DNA from: Streptomyces olivoverticillatus
GTDB lineage: Bacteria; Actinomycetota; Actinomycetes; Streptomycetales; Streptomycetaceae
DNA length: 64,000 nt
NCBI RefSeq assembly: GCF_014203555.1
Contig: NZ_JACHJH010000006.1
Span: 372,001 to 436,000, forward strand
Reading direction: 5' to 3'
Below the pieces are notes generated by a model. It was not told where the DNA came from and made no database searches. It was given only the letters and a program-made list of their open reading frames with translations. Below, piece by piece: positions 50,654 to 60,119 of this stretch (its first letter is position 1; every line of letters begins with the position of its first letter). The translations under genes and the position numbers were made by a program.

Positions 50654-50828
50654 CAGGAACTCTCCAAAAGCTCGACAGGCACGGGCCCGCCGATACGGAC
50701 CCGGACCAGATAGTCGGACCGCAGGGCCGACGAGTTCCCGCGTGTCGTGAAGAAGCCCGTAACCGCCCGCATACGCTGCCCCAAGGGCTCACCGACCGTG
50801 CGGACGGCGCGACGCGAAGGAGACGGCC

Positions 50829-51563
50829 ATGACGGACCAGCTCGCCGAGATGCCCACCGACTGGCGGCGCGCGCTCGCGATCGTCGCGCACCCGGACGAC
50901 CTCGAATACGGCGCCTCCGCCGCCATCGCCACCTGGATCGACGGCGGACGCGAGTGCGTCTATGTGCTCGCCACCTCAGGGGAGGCGGGCATCGACACCC
51001 TGCCGCCCGGTGAGGCCGCACCGCTGCGCGAGAGCGAGCAGCGGGCGAGCGCCGCCGCCGTGGGCGTGGACACCGTCGAGTTCCTCGGCCACCCCGACGG
51101 CGTCATCGCCTACGGCACCGCGCTGCGCCGCGACTTCGCCGCCGCCGTCCGCCGCCACCGCCCCGACCTCGTCCTGACCCTCAACCACCACGACACCTGG
51201 CCCGGCGGCACGCACTGGAACACGCCCGACCACCGGGCCGTCGGCCGGGCCGTCCTCGACGCGGTGGCCGACGCGGGCAACCGCTGGATCTTCCCCGACC
51301 TCGTCGACGAGGGCCTGATGCCGTGGGACGGGGTGCGGTACGTGGCCGTGGCCGGCTCCCCGCGGCCCACCCACGCCGTCGACGCGGCCGCGGGCTTGGA
51401 CCGGGCCGTCGCCTCGCTGCTGTGCCACCGCACCTACATCGAGGCGCTGACCACCGAGGACCCGCAGACGTACTGCCGCTCCTTCCTGGAGGGCAACATG
51501 GCGGCCGCGGCCGAGCGGTTCGGCGGCCGCCCGGCCGTCACCTTCGAGCTGTTCGGCCGCTGA
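50829..51563 (+). CDS. PIG-L-family N-deacetylase
   Basis: A 244-residue zinc hydrolase of the LmbE/PIG-L family. The metal motif AHPDDLEYG (H21, D24) and a third ligand His in NTPDHRAVG (about residue 139) are present, with LNHHDTWPGG between. Relatives deacetylate GlcNAc conjugates (MshB, Mca) or natural products. GAAGGAG precedes the ATG at 50829. It is divergent from the metallophore-binding lipoprotein. Its last 26 bases overlap the convergent phosphatase gene. Confidence 0.87.
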   Translation: MTDQLAEMPTDWRRALAIVAHPDDLEYGASAAIATWIDGGRECVYVLATSGEAGIDTLPPGEAAPLRESEQRASAAAVGVDTVEFLGHPDGVIAYGTALRRDFAAAVRRHRPDLVLTLNHHDTWPGGTHWNTPDHRAVGRAVLDAVADAGNRWIFPDLVDEGLMPWDGVRYVAVAGSPRPTHAVDAAAGLDRAVASLLCHRTYIEALTTEDPQTYCRSFLEGNMAAAAERFGGRPAVTFELFGR

Positions 51564-52686
51564 CTGCCCCCGCGGACACGGGCGCACGCTCCATCACCAG
51601 CATGGCGGCGTCGTCCTGGAGCCTGCCGCGGGTGTGCGCGACGAGGTCCGTGCGCAGCCGCTCCAGCAGCTCGGGGGTGGGCAGGGCGGCCCAGGCGCCC
51701 AGCCGCTCGGCCAGCGGGTAGAAGCCGCCGTCCGCGGAGCGCGCCTCGGTCACCCCGTCGGTGCAGGCCAGCACCCGGCTCCCGGGCGGCAGCGCGATCC
51801 GCTGCACGGTGCGAGGCGCCGCCACCAGGTCGCCCAGGCCCAGCGGCAGCCCGGGCTCGGCCGTCTCCAGCTCGCGCACCGCCCCGTCCGGGCCGATGAC
51901 GAACGGGGCGAGGTGCCCGCAGTCGACGAACACCAGCTGCATCCGGCCGCCCGTCCCCTCCTGCCCGGCCGGGGCCTCCTCGGTGCCGAGGACCAGCGCC
52001 GTCACGAACTCCTCCGAGGCCTGCACCTCGCGGGCGGTGCTCTCGTACTCGGCCGTGCGGTGGTAGCGGTACAGGCCCTGTTCCATCGCTTCGACGCCGC
52101 TCTCCAGATCCCGCCGGTGGTAGGCCGCCTCCCGGAACGCGGTGAGCACCGCGGCCCCCGCACCCAGCGTGCCGAGCCCCTTGCCCCGCACGTCCCCGAT
52201 GAGCACCCGGGTCCCGTAGGGCGTGTCGACGACTTCGTAGATGTCGCCCCCGATCAGCGCCTCGCGCTGCGAGGACATGTAGAAGCCGTCCACGACCACG
52301 CTCTGGGTGCGCAGCGGCAGCGGCCGCAGCAGCGCCCGTTGGGCCGCCTCGCCCGTGGCCCGTACGCGCTCCAGCAGTTCCTCCCCGTCCCGCCGCAGCC
52401 GGGCGATCACCACGGCCGTGCCGACCATGAGGACGTTGCCCAGGACCGAGCCGACGCGGTTGACGGTCTCCGTGTCCCCGGCGAAGACGCCGTGGTGGGC
52501 CACCATCAGGAGCAGGTCGGCGATGCCCACGAACACGGTCTGCCGGTAGGTGCAGACCGCCGCGGCGGTGACCGGGGCGAGCGCGGCGTAGACGTCCAGC
52601 CGCAGCGAGGCCGGGGTCATCAGGTCGACGACCACGATGACCACGAGATAGCCCAGGACGAGCGCGAAGGGGAGACTGCGCGACAT
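51538..52686 (-). CDS. Membrane PP2C/SpoIIE-type phosphatase
   Basis: A 382-residue protein with three or four N-terminal membrane helices (about 5-95), a short helical linker (RDGEELLERVRATGEAAQRA), and a PP2C-like serine phosphatase domain (about 130-365) with GGDIYEVVDTPYGTRVLIGDVRGKG and LACTDGVTEAR, the metal-binding Asp residues. Such proteins control anti-sigma-factor antagonists. The ATG at 52686 is taken because the first helix follows at once; ATG 52743 or a start at 52785 would add a leader, and none has a clear ribosome site. It overlaps the PIG-L gene tail to tail. Confidence 0.83.
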   Translation of the reverse strand: MSRSLPFALVLGYLVVIVVVDLMTPASLRLDVYAALAPVTAAAVCTYRQTVFVGIADLLLMVAHHGVFAGDTETVNRVGSVLGNVLMVGTAVVIARLRRDGEELLERVRATGEAAQRALLRPLPLRTQSVVVDGFYMSSQREALIGGDIYEVVDTPYGTRVLIGDVRGKGLGTLGAGAAVLTAFREAAYHRRDLESGVEAMEQGLYRYHRTAEYESTAREVQASEEFVTALVLGTEEAPAGQEGTGGRMQLVFVDCGHLAPFVIGPDGAVRELETAEPGLPLGLGDLVAAPRTVQRIALPPGSRVLACTDGVTEARSADGGFYPLAERLGAWAALPTPELLERLRTDLVAHTRGRLQDDAAMLVMERAPVSAGAVSGRTARR

Positions 52687-52831
52687 CGTGTGACGCGACA
52701 CCGTTGGCAGGACCTCCGCACCGTGAACCAGGAAACCGAACATATCCAGACGCATCCGGATGGTTCGGCATTTCCAGACTTTCACGGTGGCTGCGCGTCG
52801 GCCACTCCCGCCCCGCGGCGCCGAGAGGCGG

Positions 52832-53929
52832 TCAGAGCTTGCGGTACGTCCGGGCGTCGTCGGCGGCCGCCAGGACGGCGGCCATGTCGCCGCCGGCCGA
52901 CGCCGTGACCACGGCGGCCACCGCGCCCTCGACGAAGGGGGCGTCCGCGATGTGCGCGTCCCGCAGCTCCCCGGCGGTCAGGAGCGCCTTGACGGTGAGG
53001 ACCGCGCTGCCCATGTCGCAGAAGACGACCACGCCCGCCTTGCGGTCCGCATCGGCGACCGCCCGGCGGACCAGCTCGGCGCTGGTGCCGACGGAGCCGT
53101 CGGGCAGGCCGCCCGCGGCGGCGACCGGTGCCGGGTCGCCGGTGCCGACCAGGGCCCGGGCCAGCGCGGCGGTCGACTCGGCCACGGCGCGGCTGTGCGA
53201 GACGAGCACCACGCCGACCCGGCCCGCCTCGGGCTCCGGCTCGGCTGCTGCTTCCGGCTCCGCCGCGGGCTGCGGGGCGGTGGCGCACAGCCGGGGGTCG
53301 GTGGCCTCGTACAGCGCGGTGATCAGGAGTGCGGAGGAGGTGGCCCCGGGATCCTGGTGGCCGATGCTGCGCTCGCCCAGGTAGCTCGCGCGCCCGCGGC
53401 GGGCCTGGAGCGGTACGGTCGCCTCGGCGCCGGCCCGGGCCGCGCGGGCCGCCGCGTCAAGGGCCACCACCACGTCGCCGCCGCCCGCCAGCGCCTCGGC
53501 GTAGGCGTCGGCGGCGGGTTGCAGCGCGTCGACCATGGTCTTGTCGCCGGGCGCGGAGTCCCCGAGCCGCCGTACGCTGGCCACCGCCGCGGCGAGCGCC
53601 CGGCCCAGCGCCTCGGGGGTGGCGACGGCCTCCTCGCCGAGCACCTTGCCCATCCGGCGCAGCACCGTTCCGTACAGCGGACCGGCCGCGCCGCCCACGG
53701 TGTTGGTCAGGTGCACCCCGGCCGCGGTCAGCAGCGCACCGGGCCCTTCCGGCGCCTCGGCGGCCAACGCCTGGGCGATGGAGGCGAAGCCGCGCTTGAG
53801 GTTGATGCCGTGGTCGGCGTCGCCGATGGCGGCGTCGAGTTCGGTCAGGTGCGCGGCCTCGGCGGTGACGACGCTCGTGGCACGGTCCAGGAAGCGGCGG
53901 AAGAAGGCCTGGTCGAGCGTGACGGTCAT
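52832..53929 (-). CDS. DhaL-DhaM fusion of the dihydroxyacetone kinase system
   Basis: A 365-residue fusion. Residues 1-212 are DhaL, the ADP-carrying subunit of PTS-dependent dihydroxyacetone kinase, with the magnesium site GDADHGINL and GGAAGPLYGT. A Pro/Glu/Ala linker (218-236) joins an EIIA-mannose-like DhaM domain (237-365) with the phospho-His in LVSHSRAVAE (H245) and CDMGSAVLT. DhaM takes phosphate from HPr and hands it to DhaL-bound ADP. The third subunit, DhaK, which binds the substrate, is not next to it. The fusion would fix donor and acceptor together. A GTG or ATG start at 53929 begins the DhaL fold. Confidence 0.9.
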   Translation of the reverse strand: MTVTLDQAFFRRFLDRATSVVTAEAAHLTELDAAIGDADHGINLKRGFASIAQALAAEAPEGPGALLTAAGVHLTNTVGGAAGPLYGTVLRRMGKVLGEEAVATPEALGRALAAAVASVRRLGDSAPGDKTMVDALQPAADAYAEALAGGGDVVVALDAAARAARAGAEATVPLQARRGRASYLGERSIGHQDPGATSSALLITALYEATDPRLCATAPQPAAEPEAAAEPEPEAGRVGVVLVSHSRAVAESTAALARALVGTGDPAPVAAAGGLPDGSVGTSAELVRRAVADADRKAGVVVFCDMGSAVLTVKALLTAGELRDAHIADAPFVEGAVAAVVTASAGGDMAAVLAAADDARTYRKL

Positions 53930-54020
53930 GGGCGGCGGCTCCTGCGGGCGCTGGGGCTGATGCGGGCTCGGACCGGCTCAGCGTAATGCGGGCCGCCGCC
54001 GGCTGCTCGGTGACACGGGG

Positions 54021-55235
<1,215 letters not shown>

Positions 55236-55362
55236 GGTGCGTTCTCCTCGGTGGGGTGGGAGAGAGCAGGGGGGTGCCGCGCTGCCGTGCAGGGGCGGTG
55301 ACCGGGGACGGTGACACCCGCGCGAGTGGCATGTACGCGTCGGTCCGCTGAACGGTGGGGAA

Positions 55363-55406
55363 ACCGTAGAAGGACTAGACCATTGCGGTCAATGGTCCGG
55401 ACCGAA
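55363..55406 (-). promoter_or_regulatory. Second chitinase promoter with DasR-like elements
   Basis: On the minus strand TTGACC (55392-55387), an 18-bp spacer, then TACGGT (55368-55363). The spacer carries AATGGTCTAGTCCTTC (55384-55369), sharing the TGGTCTAGTCCT core with the first chitinase operator. Just upstream, AATGGTCCGGACCGAA (55391-55406) has the palindromic core GGTCCGGACC and overlaps the -35. Two DasR-type sites around one promoter would give tight repression. Confidence 0.65.
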
Positions 55407-55602
55407 CCTGACAGGCCAGTCCGTCATGATCGGCAGACCCGTGACGGCAGGCCCCCGATCGGGCATACTCCAAGCGCCACAGCCGCAGGTCACCCCGGTC
55501 CGCGACCCGGCGGGGGACCATCGGCTGGGCGAACCACCGACGGCGGCGCCGACACCCAGGGCGCCCGTCGCCGCAGCGCCCGACAGGGAGGAGAGCGCCG
55601 CC

Positions 55603-56775
55603 ATGACCGACCACGGCCCGCAGCCGGTGGAGCGTCAGCTGCCCACCGAGGAAGCCCGCGACCTGATCTCGCTCGTACGCGATCTGGTCCAGCGGGAGAT
55701 CGAGCCCCACGCGGCCGAGGAGGAGGACGCCGGACGCTTCCCGCGCGAGGTCTTCGGGCTGCTGTCCGCCTCGGGGCTGCTGGCCCTGCCCTACGCCGAG
55801 GAGTTCGGCGGCGGCGACCAGCCGTACGAGGTCTACCTCCAGGTGCTCGAAGAGCTCGCCGCCGCCCGCCTCACCGTCGGGCTCGGCGTCAGCGTGCACA
55901 CCCTCGCCTGCCACGCCCTCGCCGGATACGGCACCAAGCAGCAGCGCACCGAGCACCTGCCCGCCATGCTCGGCGGCGGGCTCCTGGGCGCGTACTGCCT
56001 CTCCGAGCCCTCCTCCGGCTCCGACGCCGCCTCGCTGCGCACCCGCGCCACGCGCTCCGGCGACACCTGGACGCTGCAGGGCACCAAGGCGTGGATCACC
56101 CACGGCGGCATCGCCGACTTCTACACCGTCCTGGCGCGCACGGGCGGCGAAGGCGCCCACGGCATCACGGCCTTCCTCGTGCCGGGCGACGCCGAGGGCC
56201 TGAGCGCGGCACCGCCCGAGAAGAAGATGGGCATGAAGGGATCGCCCACCGCCCAGCTGCACTTCGACGGCGTCCAGGTCTCCGACGCGCGCCGCATCGG
56301 CGACGAGGGACAGGGCTTCGCCATCGCGCTGTCCGCCCTCGACTCCGGCCGCCTCGGCATCGCGGCCTGTGCCATCGGCGTGGCCCAGGCCGCGCTGGAC
56401 CAGGCGCTCTCCTACGTCACCCAGCGGCGGCAGTTCGGCCGCCCGGTCGTCGACTTCCAGGGCCTGCGCTTCATGCTGGCCGACATGGGCACCCAGATCG
56501 AGGCGGGCCGCGCGCTCTACCTCGCCGCGGCCCGGCTGCGCGACGAGGGCAAGCCCTTCGCCAAGCAGGCCGCCATGGCCAAGCTCTTCTGCACCGACGC
56601 GGCGATGCGGGTCACCACCGACGCCGTCCAGCTGATGGGCGGCTACGGCTACACCGCCGACTTCCCCGCCGAGCGCTACATGCGCGAGGCCAAGGTCCTG
56701 CAGATCGTCGAAGGGACCAACCAGATCCAGCGGATGGTCGTCGCCCGGCACCTGGCCGGCCCCGAATCCCGCTGA
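55603..56775 (+). CDS. Acyl-CoA dehydrogenase
   Basis: A 390-residue FAD enzyme. Typical segments are LPYAEEFGG, AYCLSEPSSGSDAASLRT, WTLQGTKAWITHGG, EKKMGMKGSPT, YVTQRRQFGRPVVDFQG, the FAD and tetramer contact QLMGGYGYTADFPAERYMR and the catalytic Glu in IVEGTNQIQRM. It oxidises an acyl-CoA at the alpha-beta carbons; the chain specificity cannot be read. GGGAGGAG precedes the ATG at 55603. It is divergent from the chitinase and stands alone. Confidence 0.92.
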   Translation: MTDHGPQPVERQLPTEEARDLISLVRDLVQREIEPHAAEEEDAGRFPREVFGLLSASGLLALPYAEEFGGGDQPYEVYLQVLEELAAARLTVGLGVSVHTLACHALAGYGTKQQRTEHLPAMLGGGLLGAYCLSEPSSGSDAASLRTRATRSGDTWTLQGTKAWITHGGIADFYTVLARTGGEGAHGITAFLVPGDAEGLSAAPPEKKMGMKGSPTAQLHFDGVQVSDARRIGDEGQGFAIALSALDSGRLGIAACAIGVAQAALDQALSYVTQRRQFGRPVVDFQGLRFMLADMGTQIEAGRALYLAAARLRDEGKPFAKQAAMAKLFCTDAAMRVTTDAVQLMGGYGYTADFPAERYMREAKVLQIVEGTNQIQRMVVARHLAGPESR

Positions 56776-56871
56776 GCCGACGCCCCGTTGGCCCCCTGAG
56801 CACCACGGCAGACCGGCCGGTTCCGGGACGCGCCCTCGCGGCCGTCGGCGGAACCGGCGGGATGCCGGCGC

Positions 56872-57252
56872 TCAGGCGGCGGGCCGGCGCACCCCCGGCA
56901 CGCGCACCGGCCGCGAGCCCGGCCCGCCGATGTGCGAAAACGGCTGCGTGCGCCAGTCCAGGCTCTCCGGAAGCGTCAGCAGCAGCGCCGCGTCCAGCTC
57001 TTGGGTCTCCGGCGATTCACCGGCCGGCGCGGCATTCTCGATGGCACGCCCCGCGCCGGGGCACACGGTGAGCCCGAAGGGATCCCAGGGCGACGGGCAC
57101 AGCGCGTGCTCCGGCAGCACTTCCTCACCGTCGAGCAGTCCGATCGGACGGGCGCAGTCCGGGCACGTCACCCGGAACATCTCGCAGGTCTCGGACTCGT
57201 AGGCATACGGTCCGACATCGCCCTCGTGATCGACACGTTCCAGGCTGGGCAT
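56872..57252 (-). CDS. Cys-motif protein of unknown function
   Basis: A 126-residue protein. The first half carries a possible zinc site: CEMFRVTCPDCARPIG has CxxC with further Cys in ALCPSPWDPFGLTVCPG. The second half is Pro/Ala-rich without a fold I recognise. A strong ribosome site (GAGGGGGAG) lies before the ATG at 57252, which supports a real gene. It is divergent from the Lrp-type regulator. Function cannot be assigned. Confidence 0.65.
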   Translation of the reverse strand: MPSLERVDHEGDVGPYAYESETCEMFRVTCPDCARPIGLLDGEEVLPEHALCPSPWDPFGLTVCPGAGRAIENAAPAGESPETQELDAALLLTLPESLDWRTQPFSHIGGPGSRPVRVPGVRRPAA

Positions 57253-57446
57253 AGGTTTCTCCCCCTCGGATGAGCCGGCCAGGCACCTCGGCCTCGGCCA
57301 CAGCAAGCATTTCCCTCGGCAGAGGCCGGGTAATCGCTGCACCCGGGAGGACACGGGTGCATGCCTGTGGCGTTTGTCACATACCTTGTGTGCCAGCGGC
57401 GCCGCCGACTGTGCCGGGGGCGCACCGACGCAGTAGGTTGACCCGC

Positions 57447-57890
57447 GTGGAGGAGTTGGACAGAGAGATCGTGGAACTGCTCGTCAAGGACGGGCGGATG
57501 AGCTACACCGACTTGGGCAAGGCCACTGGGCTGTCCACCTCGGCGGTGCACCAGCGCGTGCGCAGGCTCGAACAGCGAGGCGTCATCCGCGGATACGCGG
57601 CGGTCGTCGACCCCGAGGCGGTCGGGCTGCCCCTGACCGCGTTCATCTCGGTCAAGCCGTTCGACCCCAGCGCGCCCGACGACATCGCCGACCGGCTGGC
57701 GGAGATCCCCGAGATCGAGGCCTGTCACAGCGTGGCGGGGGACGAGAACTACATACTCAAGGTGCGGGTCGCCACCCCGCTGGAGCTTGAGCACCTGCTC
57801 GCCACCATCCGGTCGCTGGCCGGGGTCTCCACGCGGACGACGATCGTGCTGTCCACCCCGTACGAGGCCCGGCCGCCGCGGGTCGGGTGA
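57447..57890 (+). CDS. Lrp/AsnC-family transcriptional regulator
   Basis: A 147-residue regulator with an N-terminal helix-turn-helix (LDREIVELLVKDGRMSYTDL; GLSTSAVHQRVRRLEQRGV) and a C-terminal RAM domain with SVAGDENYILKVRV as the effector turn. The GTG at 57447 gives the usual length. No ribosome site is seen and TAGGTT lies seven bases upstream as a possible -10, so the transcript may be leaderless. It is followed after 53 bp by the amidohydrolase in the same direction, a possible target. Confidence 0.9.
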   Translation: MEELDREIVELLVKDGRMSYTDLGKATGLSTSAVHQRVRRLEQRGVIRGYAAVVDPEAVGLPLTAFISVKPFDPSAPDDIADRLAEIPEIEACHSVAGDENYILKVRVATPLELEHLLATIRSLAGVSTRTTIVLSTPYEARPPRVG

Positions 57891-57943
57891 GCACGGGCGG
57901 GGCCGGTTACGGGACCGGGCGGCGAGGGGACAGACTGATCCCC

Positions 57944-59602
57944 ATGACAGAGCGCACCACCCCCCAGGACCCGCCGCGCACCACACTGCTGCGCGGCGGC
58001 ACCGTCCACAGCCCCGCCGACCCCTTCGCGACCGCGATGGTCGTCGAGCACGGGCACGTCGCCTGGGTCGGCTCCGAAGGCGCCGCGGACTCCTTCGCCG
58101 ACGGCGTGGACGAGGTCGTCGACCTCCGCGGCGCGCTCGTCACCCCCGCCTTCGTGGACGCCCACGTGCACACCACCGCCACGGGCCTCGCCCTGACCGG
58201 CCTCGACCTCACCGGCGCCGCCACGCTCGCCGAGGCCCTGGACCGGGTGCGGGCGCACGCCGCGGCGCGGCCCGCCGACCGGGTCCTGCTCGGCCACGGC
58301 TGGGACGCCAGCGCCTGGCCCGAGCGGCGACCCCCGTCCCGCCGCGAGCTCGACGAGGCCACCGGCGGGCGCCCCCTCTACCTCACCCGCGCCGACGTGC
58401 ACTCCGCCGTGGTCACCACGGCCCTGCTCGACCTCGTGCCGCACGTGCGCGAACGCTCCGGGTACGCCGCGGACGCGCCGCTGACCGGTGACGCCCACCA
58501 CGCCGTGCGCGCCGCCGCCTACGACAGCGTCACCCCCACCCAGCGCGCCGAGGCCCAGCGCGCCGCGCTCGCCCGCGCCGCCTCGCTCGGCATCGGCTCC
58601 CTCCACGAATGCGCCGGACCGCAGATCTCCTCCGTCGACGACCTCACCGGCCTGCTGCGCCTCGCCGCCCGGGAGACGGGCCCCCGGGTGACCGGCTACT
58701 GGGCGAAGGCGCTGACCCGCGCCGAGGACGCCGCGCACATCCGCGAGCTCGGCGCGATCGGCGCGGCCGGCGACCTCTTCGTGGACGGCTCCCTCGGCTC
58801 GCACACCGCCTGCCTCCACGAGCCGTACGCCGATGCCCCCGAGGCCGGACACACCGGCACCGCCCACCTCGACGCCACCGCCATCGCCGCCCATGTCACC
58901 GCGTGCACCGAGGCGGGCATCCAGGCCGGCTTCCACGCCATCGGCGACGCCGCGCTCACCGCCGTCGTCGAAGGCGTCCGGGCCGCCGCCGACAAGCTGG
59001 GCACGGCCCGCGTCCGGGCCGCCCGGCACCGCGTCGAGCACGCCGAAATGCTCACCCCCGAGCACATTGCCGGCTTCGCCGAACTGGCCCTGACCGCCTC
59101 CGTGCAGCCCGCCTTCGACGCCGCCTGGGGCGGCGACGACGCGATGTACGCCGAGCGCCTGGGCGCCGAGCGGGCCCGCACCCTCAACCCGTACGCGGCC
59201 CTGCTGCGCGCCGGAGTCCCGCTCGCGCTGGGCTCCGACAGCCCCGTCACCCCCCTCGACCCCTGGGGCACCGTCCGCGCCGCCGCCTTCCACCGCACGC
59301 CCGAGCACCGGGTCTCGGTGCGGGCGGCGTTCACCGCGCACACGCGCGGCGGCTGGCGGGCGATCGGCCGCGACGACGCGGGCGTCCTGGTGCCCGGCGC
59401 CCCCGCCGACTACGCGGTCTGGGAGACCGGCGACCTCGTGGTGCAGGTGCCCGACCACCGCGTCGCCGACTGGTCCACCGACCCCCGCTCTGGCACGCCC
59501 GGCCTGCCGGACCTCACCCCCGGCGCCCTGCTGCCGGTGTGCCTGCGCACGGTCGTGGGCGGACGTGAGGTGTACGCGTCCCCCGCGCGCCCGAACGAGT
59601 GA
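57944..59602 (+). CDS. Amidohydrolase of the YtcJ type
   Basis: A 552-residue metal-dependent hydrolase (amidohydrolase family 3). It has the metal strand VTPAFVDAHVHTTATG, the carboxylated-Lys or Asp region, later His ligands in FHAIGDAAL and RHRVEHAEML, and a final Asp in ALGSDSPVTPLDPWG. Short N- and C-terminal beta segments form the composite domain (LLRGGTVHSP; APADYAVWE). The substrate of this clade is unknown. The ATG at 57944 has GAGGGGA upstream and begins the fold; a longer frame upstream is less likely. It may be controlled by the preceding Lrp-type regulator. Confidence 0.87.
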   Translation: MTERTTPQDPPRTTLLRGGTVHSPADPFATAMVVEHGHVAWVGSEGAADSFADGVDEVVDLRGALVTPAFVDAHVHTTATGLALTGLDLTGAATLAEALDRVRAHAAARPADRVLLGHGWDASAWPERRPPSRRELDEATGGRPLYLTRADVHSAVVTTALLDLVPHVRERSGYAADAPLTGDAHHAVRAAAYDSVTPTQRAEAQRAALARAASLGIGSLHECAGPQISSVDDLTGLLRLAARETGPRVTGYWAKALTRAEDAAHIRELGAIGAAGDLFVDGSLGSHTACLHEPYADAPEAGHTGTAHLDATAIAAHVTACTEAGIQAGFHAIGDAALTAVVEGVRAAADKLGTARVRAARHRVEHAEMLTPEHIAGFAELALTASVQPAFDAAWGGDDAMYAERLGAERARTLNPYAALLRAGVPLALGSDSPVTPLDPWGTVRAAAFHRTPEHRVSVRAAFTAHTRGGWRAIGRDDAGVLVPGAPADYAVWETGDLVVQVPDHRVADWSTDPRSGTPGLPDLTPGALLPVCLRTVVGGREVYASPARPNE

Positions 59603-60119
59603 CGCGCAGGGCGCCGCGTACCGCCGAACGACGTGCCGTCGGGCTGTCGCGGCGCCCTGCCCTCGTCCATACTGACCTGCTGGTTCGCCCGAGCCACGCA
59701 GGTCGCGGAGGTATTGACAGGGTGCGGGCGGCGGCCGGTAGGTTCTGCCGGGTCCACCGCAGGACGTCCGGCCGGTGAACCTCCACACAGTCGTCGAACG
59801 CCGCTGGGCCATGGGGCGGGCGCCACACGGGCGCTCCGCCACTGGGAGCCAGGTACCAGCGCACGGGGGCGAAGGAAGGTTCCGCCTGCCCGGCAGGTGC
59901 GACCCGGGTGGGGCCCGGATGTTCAGTAGACAACGGCTCTCGGCCGACCGCAGCCAGCGGACCCGAGGTCGGCCCGAAGGACGCCGGGCCCCGATTCCGC
60001 CTCCTCCCCGTTCTTCCTGGGCTTCCCCTGCCGCACCCCTCGTGCACCTGTGGGCCGCCGTGCGCCCGTGGCGAGGTACGGTCTGCTGATACACCCGAAA
60101 GCTCCAGGAAGGCGCGACC
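59603..60119. other. Long leader region before lnt
   Basis: No gene is supported in these 517 bp. A good vegetative promoter lies at 59714-59744, so its transcript would have a leader of about 370 bases before lnt. Several short G/C stems, such as CCTGCC/GGCAGG near 59887, occur in this stretch. A second promoter closer to lnt (TACGGT near 60076) is possible. Confidence 0.5.
59714..59744 (+). promoter_or_regulatory. Vegetative-type promoter upstream of lnt
   Basis: TTGACA at 59714-59719, a 19-base spacer, and TAGGTT at 59739-59744 make a near-consensus HrdB-type promoter reading toward lnt. The spacer is one to two bases longer than ideal. Confidence 0.55.
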
